DNA of 64,000 nt from Streptomyces pseudovenezuelae (GCF_029892565.1 NZ_JARXVH010000001.1:124001-188000), one strand, 5' to 3'. Positions 25,061 through 35,181 are shown, numbered from the stretch's first letter. Notes: a model not told the origin generated them from the letters alone. Numbers and translations: made by a program.

Positions 25061-26791
25061 GTGGCTGTCACAGAACAACGCATTGCCACCATGGTGCTGG
25101 TGATCGGCACCGGAGGTGCCGGGCTGCGCGCGGCGATCGAACTGGCCGAGGCCGGCATCGACGTCCTCGCCGTCGGCAAACGCCCCAGGGAAGACGCCCA
25201 TACGGCACTCGCGGCCGGAGGCATCAACGCGGCGCTGGCCACCATGGATCCCGAGGACAGCTGGCAGCAACACGCCGCCGACACTCTCAAGGAGAGCTAC
25301 CTCCTCGCCGATCCCCGCACCGTGGAGATCGTCACCCACGGCGCCGCCCGCGGCATAGACGACCTGGAGCGCTACGGCATGGCCTTCGCCAGGGAAGAGG
25401 ACGGCCGGATCTCCCAGCGCTTCTTCGGCGCGCACAAGTTCCGGCGCACCGCCTTCGCCGGCGACTACACCGGTCTGGAGATCCAGCGCACGCTCATCCG
25501 GCGCGCGGACCAGCTCCACATCCCGGTGCTCGACGGTGTCTACATCACGCGGCTGTTGGTGCACGACGGCGCCGTCTTCGGTGCCTACGGCTTCGACCTC
25601 ACGAACGGAAGGCGCTACCTGATCCACGCCGACGCCGTCATCCTCGCGGCGGGCGGCCACACCCGCATCTGGCGGCGCACCTCCTCGCGGCGCGACGAGA
25701 ACACGGGCGACTCCTTCCGCCTGGCCGTGGAGGCCGGAGCCCGCCTGCGGGACGCCGAGCTGGTGCAGTTCCACCCCTCCGGCATCATCGAACCGGAGAA
25801 CGCGGCCGGCACCCTGGTCAGCGAGGCCGCCCGCGGTGAGGGCGGCATCCTGCGCAACGCGCTCGGGGAGCGCTTCATGGCCCGTTACGACCCCGAGCGC
25901 ATGGAACTCTCCACCCGCGACCGCGTAGCCCTGGCCGCGTACACGGAGATCAAGGAGGGGCGCGGCACGCCCAAGGGAGGTGTGTGGCTCGACGTCTCGC
26001 ACCTGCCCCGGCAGACGGTCATGACGCGTCTGCCCCGCGTCTACCAGACCCTGCTGGACCTGCAGATGCTGGACATCACCCGCGAACCGATCGAGATCGC
26101 GCCCACCGCGCACTACTCGATGGGCGGAGTGTGGGTGCGTCCCGAGGACCACAGCACCGACGTACGCGGCCTGTACGCCATCGGTGAGGCGTCGAGCGGG
26201 CTGCACGGCGCCAATCGCCTCGGCGGGAACAGCCTCATCGAGCTGCTGGTCTACGGCCGTCTCACCGGCCGGGCGGCCGCCGCCCACTCGCAGTCCCTCA
26301 CCGCGCAGCCGCGGTCGGCGTTGGCCGTTGCGCAGGCCCGCGCGGAGGTCGACGGCCTACTCGCGGCCGACGGAGCGGAGAATGTCCGCGCCCTGCAGCG
26401 CGCCATCCGCAACACCATGACCGAGCATGCCGGAGTCGTACGCGACGAAGAGGGCCTGCGCGCCGGGCTGGCGGAACTCGAGGGGATCGAGAAGAGGATG
26501 GAGGACGTCGGCGTACACCCGGACATCGCGGGCTATCAGGACCTCGCGCACGCCTTCGATCTCAAGTCGGCCGCGCTGGCGGCCCGGGCCACCCTCGAAG
26601 CGGCGCTGGAGCGTCGCGAGACCCGCGGCTGCCACAACCGCAGCGACTACCCCGACCTGGATTCCGATCTGCAGGTCAATCTCGTGTGGTCCCCGACGGC
26701 GGGTATCACCCGCGAGAGCATTCCGGCCGTCCCCGACGAGATTTTCTCTCTGATGGAAGAGGTCTCGGCCGAAGGAAAACTTGCCGAATAG
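25061..26791 (+). CDS. FAD-dependent fumarate reductase/L-aspartate oxidase-like flavoprotein
   Basis: A 576-residue flavoprotein of the SdhA/FrdA/NadB superfamily: dinucleotide motif VIGTGGAGLRAAIELAEAG at the N-terminus, FAD/substrate segments AGGINAAL and TAHYSMGGV, the loop GANRLGGNSLIELLVYGR and a helical C-domain. No iron-sulphur or membrane subunit lies nearby, so it is not a normal succinate dehydrogenase. It may be a soluble fumarate reductase or aspartate oxidase working with the redox genes around it. It is probably expressed with the Ohr gene from the ECF41-type promoter. Confidence 0.82.
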   Translation: MAVTEQRIATMVLVIGTGGAGLRAAIELAEAGIDVLAVGKRPREDAHTALAAGGINAALATMDPEDSWQQHAADTLKESYLLADPRTVEIVTHGAARGIDDLERYGMAFAREEDGRISQRFFGAHKFRRTAFAGDYTGLEIQRTLIRRADQLHIPVLDGVYITRLLVHDGAVFGAYGFDLTNGRRYLIHADAVILAAGGHTRIWRRTSSRRDENTGDSFRLAVEAGARLRDAELVQFHPSGIIEPENAAGTLVSEAARGEGGILRNALGERFMARYDPERMELSTRDRVALAAYTEIKEGRGTPKGGVWLDVSHLPRQTVMTRLPRVYQTLLDLQMLDITREPIEIAPTAHYSMGGVWVRPEDHSTDVRGLYAIGEASSGLHGANRLGGNSLIELLVYGRLTGRAAAAHSQSLTAQPRSALAVAQARAEVDGLLAADGAENVRALQRAIRNTMTEHAGVVRDEEGLRAGLAELEGIEKRMEDVGVHPDIAGYQDLAHAFDLKSAALAARATLEAALERRETRGCHNRSDYPDLDSDLQVNLVWSPTAGITRESIPAVPDEIFSLMEEVSAEGKLAE

Positions 26792-26811
26792 GCCGGATTC
26801 CGCGATCCGCG

Positions 26812-26838
26812 TGTCACAAGAAGGTCCGCTGCCCGGTC
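26812..26838 (+). promoter_or_regulatory. ECF41-type promoter of the NmrA-like gene
   Basis: TGTCACA (26812-26818), 16 bases, GGTC (26835-26838), about 51 bases before ATG 26889. Confidence 0.7.
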
Positions 26839-26888
26839 TCTTCTCATGAAGGCCGAAATTTTCCAGGAAACTCCGAGAGGAATCCGTC

Positions 26889-27635
26889 ATGAAGGTCGTA
26901 GTGATCGGTGGAACCGGGCTCATCGGCTCGAAGGTGGTCGCAAAGCTCGGCGAGCACGGACACGAGGCGGTCGCGGCGGCACCCAACACCGGCGTCAACA
27001 CGCTGACGGGTGAGGGGCTGGCCGACGTCCTGCAGGGCGCATCGGTCGTGATCGACGTGTCCAACTCCCCCTCGTTCGAGGACGAGGCCGTCATGGACTT
27101 CTTCCGCACCTCCACGACCAACCTCCTCAAGGCGGAGACCGAGGCCGGCGTCACGCACCACGTGGCGCTGTCCGTGGTCGGCACCGACCGCCTCCAGGGG
27201 AGCGGGTACTTCCGTGCCAAGCAGGCCCAGGAAGAGCTGATCAAGGCGTCCGGCATCCCTTACTCCATCGTCCACGCGACGCAGTTCTTCGAGTTCGCGA
27301 AGGGACTCGCCGACGGGGTCACCGAGGGCGACACCGTGCGCCTGCCCGCCGCCAAGATCCAGCCCATCGTCTCCGACGACGTGGCCGCCGCTGTCGGCCG
27401 CACCGCTGTCGGGGCCCCGGTCAACGGTGTGGTGGAGGTGGCCGGTCCCGAGGCGTTCGAGCTCGAGGAGTTCATCCGCATGGGACTCGCCGCCCACAAC
27501 GACCCCCGCAAAATCGTCACGGACCCGCAGGCGACGTACTGGGGCGCCGAGTTGCAGGAGAACACGCTTCTGCCGGCACCGGACGCGCACATCGCCGGGA
27601 CCAAGTTCACCGACTGGCTCGCACAGCAGAAGTAG
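26889..27635 (+). CDS. NmrA-like NAD(P)-binding protein
   Basis: A 248-residue atypical SDR/NmrA-like protein with an N-terminal GGTGLIGS nucleotide motif and LSVVGTDRL and QFFEF segments usual for this group. These proteins act as NAD(P)H-dependent oxidoreductases, epimerases or redox sensors. Epimerase/oxidoreductase genes are known partners of ECF41 sigma factors, and this one has the promoter immediately upstream. A strong hairpin follows its stop. Confidence 0.85.
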   Translation: MKVVVIGGTGLIGSKVVAKLGEHGHEAVAAAPNTGVNTLTGEGLADVLQGASVVIDVSNSPSFEDEAVMDFFRTSTTNLLKAETEAGVTHHVALSVVGTDRLQGSGYFRAKQAQEELIKASGIPYSIVHATQFFEFAKGLADGVTEGDTVRLPAAKIQPIVSDDVAAAVGRTAVGAPVNGVVEVAGPEAFELEEFIRMGLAAHNDPRKIVTDPQATYWGAELQENTLLPAPDAHIAGTKFTDWLAQQK

Positions 27636-27640
27636 ACCCT

Positions 27641-27678
27641 CGGGGTGGCCCCTTTCCGGCGGGAGAGGCGCCACCCCG
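27641..27678 (+). terminator. Terminator of the NmrA-like gene
   Basis: CGGGGTGGC (27641-27649) and GCCACCCCG (27670-27678) form a 9-bp perfect stem 6 bp after the stop. Confidence 0.55.
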
Positions 27679-27755
27679 CTCTTTCCGACCCGGCCGACGA
27701 CACGATCGGCCGGGTGCTCCCCATTCCCTTTTTTACGGATTCCTAGGAGAAACAC

Positions 27756-28493
27756 GTGAGCGACACCCTTGAAGGAAAGGTCGTCCTGGTCACCGGCGCG
27801 TCCTCGGGTATCGGCCAGGCCACGGCAGTCGCCCTGTCGAAGGCGGGCGCCCGGGTCGCCGTCGCAGCCCGGCGGGCCGACCGGCTGCGTTCCCTCGCAC
27901 AGGACGCCCCCGGCGAGATGCTGGTCCTCCAACTGGACGTCGCCGACCCTGAGTCGGTGCGCGACGCCGTCGCTGCGACCGTCGAGCGCTTCGGAGCCCT
28001 CGACATCCTGGTGAACAACGCGGGCGTCATGCTCAGCGGCCCGATCCTGGGCGCGGACACCGAGGAGTGGACGCGCATGGTCGACACCAACCTCCTCGGG
28101 TCGATGTACGCGGTCCATGCCGCCTTGCCTCACCTGCTGCGGCGCAAGGGGGCCGTGGTGCAGGTCTCCTCGACCTCGGGACGTATGGCAACGGCCGCAA
28201 GCGGCGTGTACGCGGCCACCAAGTTCGGCATCACCGCTTTCTCGGAGGCGTTGCGGCAGGAGGTCACGGCGCAGGGCGTACGCGTCATCGTCGTCGAACC
28301 CGGGTTCGTCGCAACGGAGTTGACCAGCCACATCACCGATCCGTCCATACAGGCCATGGCGAAGAACCTGGCCGAGTCCATGCGGACCCTCCGGCCCGAG
28401 GACATCGCCGACGCAGTCCTGTATGCCGTCACCCAGCCCGAGCACGTCGCCGTCAACGAGATCCTGATCCGCCCGACCGACCAGACAGTCTGA
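27756..28493 (+). CDS. Classical short-chain dehydrogenase/reductase
   Basis: A 245-residue SDR: TGASSGIGQ cofactor motif, NNAG, catalytic Ser (QVSSTSGR) and YAATK. GTG start 27756 behind AGGAG. Another oxidoreductase in the ECF41-associated set. No copy of the ECF41-type promoter is seen directly upstream, so it may rely on read-through from the NmrA-like gene or on a separate promoter. Confidence 0.87.
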   Translation: MSDTLEGKVVLVTGASSGIGQATAVALSKAGARVAVAARRADRLRSLAQDAPGEMLVLQLDVADPESVRDAVAATVERFGALDILVNNAGVMLSGPILGADTEEWTRMVDTNLLGSMYAVHAALPHLLRRKGAVVQVSSTSGRMATAASGVYAATKFGITAFSEALRQEVTAQGVRVIVVEPGFVATELTSHITDPSIQAMAKNLAESMRTLRPEDIADAVLYAVTQPEHVAVNEILIRPTDQTV

Positions 28494-28508
28494 ACACTTG
28501 TCGTAAGA

Positions 28509-28548
28509 GGTCACCGTTGGTGGCTCGCCCCGGTGACCAGCACTTTTT
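28509..28548. terminator. Terminator between convergent genes
   Basis: GGTCACCG and CGGTGACC (28509-28516, 28531-28538) form a stem followed on the plus strand by CACTTTTT. It ends the SDR transcript and overlaps the tail of the opposing LuxR::sigma chimera. Confidence 0.55.
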
Positions 28549-31002
28549 CCAAATGCGCGAGGTCACCGGAGCGAGCGGCCGCGAGGAACTCCTGCACGAG
28601 TCGCCGATGCGCTGCGGAGTCGACCGGCTGCCTGCGACGGCTGGCGGTGAGACGCGTGTGGGCGCGTGTGACGTGTTGCCTCGCATTGACGACGCTGACG
28701 TGCAGGAGCTCGGAGATCCGCTCGTACGGGTAGCCGAAACCATCTCTCAGGACGTACGCAGCACGTTGCCCCGGCGTCAGTGCCGCATCGCGGTTGTCGC
28801 TGCGAACTCCCGCCTCCACCACCTCGACGAGATACCAGCCGAAGAAGCCCAGGTCCTCGTGTTGACACGCCCGTTGGGCATGGTCGAGGGCGATGTCGTA
28901 CCGGCCCAGACCGTTGTACAGCACAGCGGTGACATAGCCGGTCAGTCCCAGGGCCCGTCCCTCTCCCTTGGCCGTCGCAGTGCGGATACCGGCGTCGATC
29001 GACTTCATTGCCCGGCGTTCATCGTCACGCCAGGCCACGAGCATGAGGGAGGTGTAATTCATCGGGGCACTGCCCGTCGCCCGGGCGATCGCATCCGCCT
29101 CGTCGATCAGGGCTGCCGCGGTGGCGAATTCTCCGGCCTGCAGATGTACGCCCGCACGATGGGCGAGCGCGACGGGAAGGACGCCGAGCGCGCCGGCATT
29201 GCGGGCCAGTTGGACCGCACGGCTCGTCGGCTCGTGCCACGCCTGGTCGTCCCACAGCTCCGGCGCCACGGGCTCGGGCGCCACCGGGCACGCCGGCCAG
29301 AGCCAGCGTGCGATGTCGTCCTCCCCGCCCCAAGTGTCCGTCCAGAAGGCCCGGAGGGCCTTCTGGAGCAGCTTCACGCTCGCTGCGTAGCCCCCGGTGA
29401 AGTGTGTCGACACCCCGTCCAGGAGGAGATCCATCGGCCGCGGCGGGCTGTGTCCGCGGGGCGCGACCTGGGCAGCCTCAGCGGCCTCCCTGACGGTGTG
29501 CCCGCCGTCGAGCCGGCCGGCGAAGATCGCCGCGGCGAGCGCCTCGAGATAGGTCTCACGTGCAAGGACAGCGTCATGTGGCTCGATGCGTTTGGCCGCA
29601 TCGAGGAAGAGGGGCGTGGCCGCACTGCCGCGGCTGCGGGCGAAAACGATCTGAGCGTGCAGCCGCGCCGGCCGGGCACACCGGAGGTCGTCGAGCGGCC
29701 CCAACTCCTCAACCATCGCCAGCTGATACGCCGCTTCAGGTGCCGCCGCTTCGAACTTGGCCTCCGCGGCCTCCAGCGATCGTGTGCTGCGGAGAGCAGG
29801 GTCGGGTGTCAGCTCCATCGCACGCTCGAGGAAAGCCGCCGCCGCAGCGACGCCGCCACGGTTTCGGGCCCGGTCCGCCGATCGAACCAACTCGACGGCC
29901 ACCACCTCGTCACGGGCCACTGTCGCGTGGGCGCCATGCCAGGCCCGACGATCAGGATCCGAGTCCGGGTCGGTGGCCTCGGCCAGGGCGCGGTGTACCT
30001 CGTTCCGGGTCGGTCAGGGTCGCGGCGCGGTAGGACGCCGAGCGCACCAGCGGATGACGGAACCGTACGCGCGTACCGAACTCGATCAGTTCCGCCGCCA
30101 GGGCCGGGGACTCCGCCTCCGTTCCGATCCCGAGTCTCTCCGCAGCACGCCTCAGCAAGGTGACATCCCCGAGTGGTTCGGCAGCGGCGATCAGCAGCAC
30201 TCGCTGCGTCGCCGCCGGAAGTGCCTGGACCCGTGCGAGGAAGCTCTGCTCGATCTGGCTCGCCAGCGGCTGCGCGTCCGGCGGGGCGAACCCACCGGCC
30301 ATGTCGGCCACCGTCGACCCGCGCGGCAACTCCAGAAGAGCGAGAGGGTTCCCTCGGGCTTCGGCGAGAATCCTGCTCCGGACTCGCTCGTCGATCGGCC
30401 CGGGCATCACCGAGTTCAGCAAGGAGCGAGCGTCGCGCTCGTTCAAGCCGCCGCCGATCAGCTCGGGAATCCCTTCGAACGCACGCCCCTCCTCCGGCTC
30501 TGGCACCGCGAAGACGAGGCCGACCGACTCCGCCACAACGCGTCGCGCAACAAATCCGAGAACCTGTGCCGAAGCCCGATCGAGCCATTGGCGTCATCGA
30601 CCAGGCAGATCAACGGCCGTGCCTCGGCCACGACGGCCAAGTGGCTGAGTACCGCCGGACCGAGCAGAAACCTGTTCGGCGACCCGCCTCTGGAAAGACC
30701 GAACGCGACGCCGAGCGCGTCGCGTTGTGGGCCGGGAAGGTGGTCGACGCTGTCGAGCAAGGATCCGCAGAGCTGGTGCAGCCCGGCGAACGGAAGCTCC
30801 ATCTCGGCCTCGGTGCCGCCGGCTCGATTGACCCGGCAATCGCCGCCCGTGCGCTCCACGAGGTGGTCCAGCAGGGCGGTCTTGCCGATGCCTGCTCCGC
30901 CACGCACCACGAGAGCGGCACTCCGGCCGCCTCGTACGTTCGCCGCGAGCTGATCGAGCGCACCGCACTCACTTCTCCGGCCAGGCAGCCGTACACCACC
31001 AT
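28511..31002 (-). pseudogene. LuxR/AAA large regulator with its HTH replaced by an ECF sigma region 4; three frameshifts
   Basis: From ATG 31002 the strand encodes a LAL-type regulator: MVVYGCLAGE, a frame change near 30970, Walker A (RGGAGIGKTALL), then a one-base deletion near 30590 just after CLVDDA. The next frame continues QWLDRASAQVLGFVARR and another shift occurs near 30005. The helical repeat domain then reads uninterrupted to AGVRSDNRDAA. At about 28783 it passes in frame into sigma-4 sequence (TPGQRAAYVLRDGFGYPYER) plus the start of a SnoaL domain, and stops at 28511. The LuxR DNA-binding domain is missing. It is probably dead, but the chimera joint itself is in frame. Confidence 0.75.
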
Positions 31003-31098
31003 CTCCGCGACGCGGGCGCCATCTGCGTCGAGCCCACTCTCTGGGCGGCGTACGGGCGGGGCGGCCTTTTCGCCGTCCCGCCCTGTGGTGTACGCCGC

Positions 31099-31941
31099 TC
31101 AGCGGACCGTCCGCGCCGCCTTCTCGATGATGTCGGCGACGGCGTCGGGGTGGGAGACGCTCACGGCGTGCGAGGCCCGGACTTCCACCGTGTGCGCATG
31201 GGCGCGCTCGGCCATGAACCTCTGTGCCTGCGGCGGGATGTTGAGGTCCTCGGTGGCCACCAGCACCCAGGAGGAGATGGTCTTCCATGCCGGTTCGGAG
31301 GCACCCTCCTCCAGAGCGGCACTGGTCACCGGACGTTGGGTCACCGCCATGAGGTCCGTGGTGTTCTCGGGGACATCGGCGGCGAACTGGTAGTGGAACT
31401 TGCTCTGCTCGATGTAAAGGTCCGTTCCCTCGGAGCCGTCCGGGAGGGAGACCGGAACGGGGCGCAGAGCTTCGCCGAGCGTGCTGCCCGGGAACTTGGC
31501 CGCGAGCTCCCCCGCGCTCTCGCCCTTCTCGGGTACGAAGGCGGCGATGTACACGAGGGCCTTGACGTTTCCGGCGCCGTACGCGGCGTTGCTGATGACC
31601 GATCCGCCATAGGAGTGCCCGGCGAGCACGACGGGGCCGTCGATGCTCGCCAGAAGGTCCTTGATGTACGCGGCGTCGCTGCTCAGCCCGCGCAGCGGAT
31701 TGGCCGCGGCCACCACGGGATAGCCGTGCCGCTTCAACTGCTCGACGACACCGTTCCAGCTGGTGGAGTCGGCGAAGGCGCCGTGAACGAGGACGACGGT
31801 CGGCTTGCGGTGCGCCGAGGAAGTGGCCTTGCCGGCGCTTGCCGGACCGACCGACGCGGCGAGGAGGCCGGCGGCGACCGTGACGGCTGCCATGAGGGAG
31901 AGAGGAGTGCGAGCACGTCGGAACAGCGAACGACGATTCAT
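31099..31941 (-). CDS. Secreted alpha/beta hydrolase
   Basis: A 280-residue alpha/beta hydrolase with a signal peptide (basic MNRRSLFRRAR, hydrophobic core, cleavage near ASAG). It has the oxyanion motif VLVHGAFADS, the nucleophile GHSYGGS and a His near RASHAVSVSHP. It resembles exported esterases of the EstC type in streptomycetes. The substrate is unknown. It precedes the broken regulator on the same strand. No convincing ECF41-type promoter is seen. Confidence 0.83.
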   Translation of the reverse strand: MNRRSLFRRARTPLSLMAAVTVAAGLLAASVGPASAGKATSSAHRKPTVVLVHGAFADSTSWNGVVEQLKRHGYPVVAAANPLRGLSSDAAYIKDLLASIDGPVVLAGHSYGGSVISNAAYGAGNVKALVYIAAFVPEKGESAGELAAKFPGSTLGEALRPVPVSLPDGSEGTDLYIEQSKFHYQFAADVPENTTDLMAVTQRPVTSAALEEGASEPAWKTISSWVLVATEDLNIPPQAQRFMAERAHAHTVEVRASHAVSVSHPDAVADIIEKAARTVR

Positions 31942-32023
31942 GAAGGGCCCTTTCGAGGCAGCGGATTCAGCCGTGTCCGGACAGACGGACGAGGCGAGTG
32001 CGGCACAACGCTGTACGTGACGG

Positions 32024-32974
32024 TCAGTTGCCGTGCAGAGCGGCGCGCAGGGTCTGAACGGCCTGCTCGACCGCGGCAGTTGTGGCCTGCGTGGACCGGA
32101 GGGGGTTGAGCATCATGAAGTCGTGCAGGGTGCCGTTGATACGGACGCTCGTCGTGGAGACCCCGGCCTGGATCAGCTTGCGCGCATACGCCTCGCCCTC
32201 GTCCCGCAGTACGTCGTGGTCGTCGACGATGACGAGCGCGGGCGGCAGCCCCTGCAACTCCTCAAGGCTCGCCCGAAGCGGCGAGGCGGTGATCTCGGCC
32301 CGCTGGGCGGGGTCGGTGGTGTAGCAGTCCCAGAACCAGGCCATGGCCTTCGCCGTGAGGTAGGGCCCGTTCGCGAACTCCCGGTAGCTTTCGCTGTCCT
32401 GGGCCGCGTCCGTGACGGGGTAGTACAGCGACTGGTGCACGAAGGTCACGTCACCGCGCTGCTTGGCCATGAGGGTCAGTGCCGCCGTCATGTTGCCGCC
32501 GACGGAGTCGCCGGCCACCGCCAGACGCGAGGCGTCCAGGCCTTCGTCGGCGCCCTTCGCGGTGATCCACCGAGCGGTCGCGTACGCCTGCTCGATCGCC
32601 ACCGGGTACTTGGCCTCCGGCGAACGGTCGTACTCGACGAACACGACGGCGGCGTTCGTCCCGAAAGCCAGCTCACGCACCAGACGGTCATGCGTGCCGG
32701 CGTTGCCGATGACCCAGCCGCCCCCGTGCACGTACAGGACGACCGGCAGTGGGCCCTGACTGCCGACCGGCTTGACGATGCGCACCTGCACATCGCCTGC
32801 TTCGGCGGCCACGGTGATCCATTTCTCCTCCACGTCCGGCTCCTCCACGGGCGCCGCCTGCAGATCGTCCAGGACCTTACGGGCGCCCACCGGGCCGAGC
32901 TCGTAGAGAAACGGCGGATTGGCCGTCGCGTCCGCGAGTTCCTGCGCTGCGGGCTCAAGAACGGGCTTGGTCAT
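32024..32974 (-). CDS. HSL-family alpha/beta hydrolase (esterase)
   Basis: A 316-residue hormone-sensitive-lipase-family esterase: oxyanion-hole HGGGWVIG, nucleophile GDSVGGN, acid Asp in VDDHDVLRDEGE and His in GTLHDFMML. There is no signal peptide, so it is cytoplasmic. ATG 32974 was chosen because it lies 48 bases from a perfect ECF41-type promoter. Confidence 0.87.
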   Translation of the reverse strand: MTKPVLEPAAQELADATANPPFLYELGPVGARKVLDDLQAAPVEEPDVEEKWITVAAEAGDVQVRIVKPVGSQGPLPVVLYVHGGGWVIGNAGTHDRLVRELAFGTNAAVVFVEYDRSPEAKYPVAIEQAYATARWITAKGADEGLDASRLAVAGDSVGGNMTAALTLMAKQRGDVTFVHQSLYYPVTDAAQDSESYREFANGPYLTAKAMAWFWDCYTTDPAQRAEITASPLRASLEELQGLPPALVIVDDHDVLRDEGEAYARKLIQAGVSTTSVRINGTLHDFMMLNPLRSTQATTAAVEQAVQTLRAALHGN

Positions 32975-33021
32975 CACTGCACTCCCTTGGTCGGAATTTC
33001 TTGCCTGCTTCTCACCTGTAT

Positions 33022-33048
33022 GACCGGGCAACCGCCGAAGGTGTGACA
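33022..33048 (-). promoter_or_regulatory. ECF41-type promoter of the HSL-type esterase
   Basis: Minus strand: TGTCACA (33042-33048), 16 bases, GGTC (33022-33025), 48 bases before the start codon. The spacer end GGTTGCCCGGTC is shared with the whiB promoter. Confidence 0.72.
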
Positions 33049-33083
33049 CACCTTCACATCATTTGGCACGTCTGCAAGGCGGG

Positions 33084-34674
33084 TCAGTTCCGGTGCTTGT
33101 CGGTGATCTCCTTGTATTCCTGCGCAGTTGGCTTGGCGATCTGCGTGCCTTCGCCGTAAAGCCTGTCGCTGAGCCGGGCACGCAGGTGCTGAGCAAGGCG
33201 GAACACGGCGTTCAGATCCCCCGCTCCATCCACAGCGCCGGGACCGATCGGCTTGTACTGCTCGTGCTGTACAAGAGCGTGGAGTTGTTCTTGGCTGAGC
33301 GGCTCGTGCACCTCGACGAATTCGCCGTTCGGCATGCGCTTGATGACGCCGGTTTCACGGCCGTGCAGCACCTTTTCGCGGTCACTGCGCTGAAGGCCGA
33401 GCGCCCACCGTTTCGTTATGACGTAGGCCATGACCGGCACGACGAAAAGACCGATACGGACCGCCCACGTCACTGATTCGGCCGAGACATGGAAGCGGAT
33501 GGCAATGATGTCGTTCGCGGCGCCGATCAGGGCGACGAGATAGAAACTGACCCTGCGACACCGAGTGCCGTTCGCACCGGACGGTTGCGCGGTCGGTCAA
33601 GCAGGTGCTGCCCCCGCTTGTCGCCGGTCACCCAGGACTCGATGAACGGGTATGCGCCCAGGGCAAGGAAGAGACCAACACCTGTCGCCAGCGGAATCAG
33701 GTTGTCCAGGGCCAGCATGTGGCCCCAGAAGCCGACTTCCCAGCCGGGCATCACCCGCAGCATCCCGTCCGCCACGCCCATGTACCAGTCCGGCTGCGAC
33801 CCGGCCGAAACCTGGTCGGGACGGTAGGGGCCGTACTGCCAGACGGGGTTGATCTGTGCGACTGAAGCGATGACGAATATGACACCGGCGACCAGGAAGA
33901 AATACCCCCGGACTTGACTGCGCGTACCCCGATCGGCAGGCCCACGACTTTCTCGTTGGTCCGTCCCCGACCCGGGCACTGCGTGTGCCTGTGGTAGAGC
34001 ATCAGGATCAGATGGGCGGCAAGCAGTCCCACCATGAGGGCAGGGATGACCAGCACGTGGATGGTGTTGAAGCGTGCCACGAGCTCGCTCCCCGGGAACT
34101 CGCCTCCGAAGAGGAACATCGAGAGGTACATTCCGACGATCGGAATGGAAAGGATCGTGCCGTTCACGACAGCAAGGCCGGTCCCGGACAGGAGGTCGTA
34201 CGGAAGGTCGTACCCCGTCAACCCTCCGAACATGGCGAGGATCAGCAGCAGGAATCCGGTCAGCCAGTTGAGTTCGCGAGGCTTGCGGAAGGCGCCCGTG
34301 AAGAACACCCGCATCATGTGGACGAGTATGGCGCCGACGAAGACCAGTGCCGCCCAGTGGTGGGCCTGCCGGATCAACAGACCGCCACGAACGTCGAAGG
34401 ATATGTGCATCGTCGAATTGAAAGCCTCCGACACCATCTGGCCGCGCAGCGGTGCGTAGCTGCCGTTGTACTCCACCTCCTTCATCGACGGATGGAAGTA
34501 GAACGTCAGATACACACCCGTGATGATGAGGATGATGAAGCTGTAGAGACAGATTTCGCCCAGCATGAACGACCAGTGATCCGGGAAAGCCCTGCGCACT
34601 TTTGCTCTGACCAGGCTGTACACACCCAGGCGTCCGTCGGCCCACTCTGCAACCCTTTCCCCTTTGCCTCCCAT
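33084..34674 (-). pseudogene. qcrB: QcrB-like cytochrome b subunit, two frameshifts
   Basis: This is a paralogue of the cytochrome b subunit of the actinobacterial bc1-aa3 supercomplex. ATG 34674 overlaps the whiB stop (ATGA). The N-terminal half (FPDHWSFMLGEICLYSF, haem-ligand region QAHHWAALVFVGAILVHMMR) reads to about 33910. A second frame carries INPVWQYGPYRPDQV and YPFIESWVTGDKR to about 33545, and a third carries the C-terminus (KRWALGLQRSDREKVLHGRE, LSQEQLH). Two one-base shifts disrupt it. QcrA and QcrC are absent. If the shifts are sequencing errors, this is an alternative quinol-oxidase subunit under ECF41 control. Confidence 0.8.
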
Positions 34675-34934
34675 CAGAGCTCACTCAAACAGGTTTGCTT
34701 TTGCAGAGGGTTACGTCGTCGCATCGCACGGCGTTCACGATCCGTCGTTCCGCCCCATATGCCTTCCACCTGTCCCACCCGCACAGCCCAGTCGAGGCAC
34801 TGCTCCATGACAGGACAACGCCCGCAAACGGCCTTGGCTTCGTCGACCTGTCGAAGCGTCGGACCGCTGCTGGAAATGGGGAAGAACAGTTCAGGGTCTA
34901 CGCGCAGGCAAGCTGCCCGTTCGCGCCAATGCAT
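34674..34934 (-). CDS. WhiB-family iron-sulphur regulator
   Basis: An 86-residue Wbl protein with the four cluster cysteines (RAAC; CGRC in AVCGRCPV; QCLDWA) and the turn GIWGG followed by a basic tail (RERRAMRRRN). Wbl proteins bind a 4Fe-4S cluster and act with sigma factors as redox or NO-responsive regulators. I prefer ATG 34934 because ACGAGGTG precedes it; ATG 34961 is an alternative, leaderless-like start 30 bases from the ECF41-type promoter. Its stop overlaps the qcrB start, so the two are translationally coupled. Confidence 0.85.
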   Translation of the reverse strand: MHWRERAACLRVDPELFFPISSSGPTLRQVDEAKAVCGRCPVMEQCLDWAVRVGQVEGIWGGTTDRERRAMRRRNPLQKQTCLSEL

Positions 34935-34990
34935 GGCATGGTCACCTCGTTCGGCAGTCATGGGAAAGAAGTGCGGGGGCTGTCAGGCAA

Positions 34991-35017
34991 GACCGGGCAA
35001 CCCGTGCATGTGTGACA
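34991..35017 (-). promoter_or_regulatory. ECF41-type promoter of whiB-qcrB
   Basis: Minus strand: TGTCACA (35011-35017), 16 bases, GGTC (34991-34994). It faces away from the ECF41-type promoter of the divergent sigma gene 73 bp away. Confidence 0.72.
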
Positions 35018-35089
35018 CGCAGCCGCATTCCGCGCAGAGAACGCCGATGACACCCCGCTGAGCAGCAGCGCGGCCGGCACGCCGACCCA

Positions 35090-35116
35090 TGTCACGAGAT
35101 CCGCGAGTCCCCGGTC
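35090..35116 (+). promoter_or_regulatory. ECF41-type promoter of the DGGGK sigma gene
   Basis: TGTCACG (35090-35096), 16 bases, GGTC (35113-35116), 66 bases before ATG 35182. It suggests that the sigma gene is itself part of the regulon. Confidence 0.68.
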
Positions 35117-35181
35117 TAACGGGTTGAGCCGACGTCGTCGGCGTTGATGCGTGCAGGGTCGTGCGAGAGGGAGGGTGCCGT

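Noticed and set aside
28067..30163. 698-residue plus-strand frame across the SDR end and the regulator
   Set aside because: It crosses two genes in the wrong register, lacks any recognisable motif and runs through a terminator hairpin.
31942..32023. An ECF41-type promoter for the secreted hydrolase
   Set aside because: The nearest match is CGTCACG-N16-ACTC, which lacks GGTC; not convincing.
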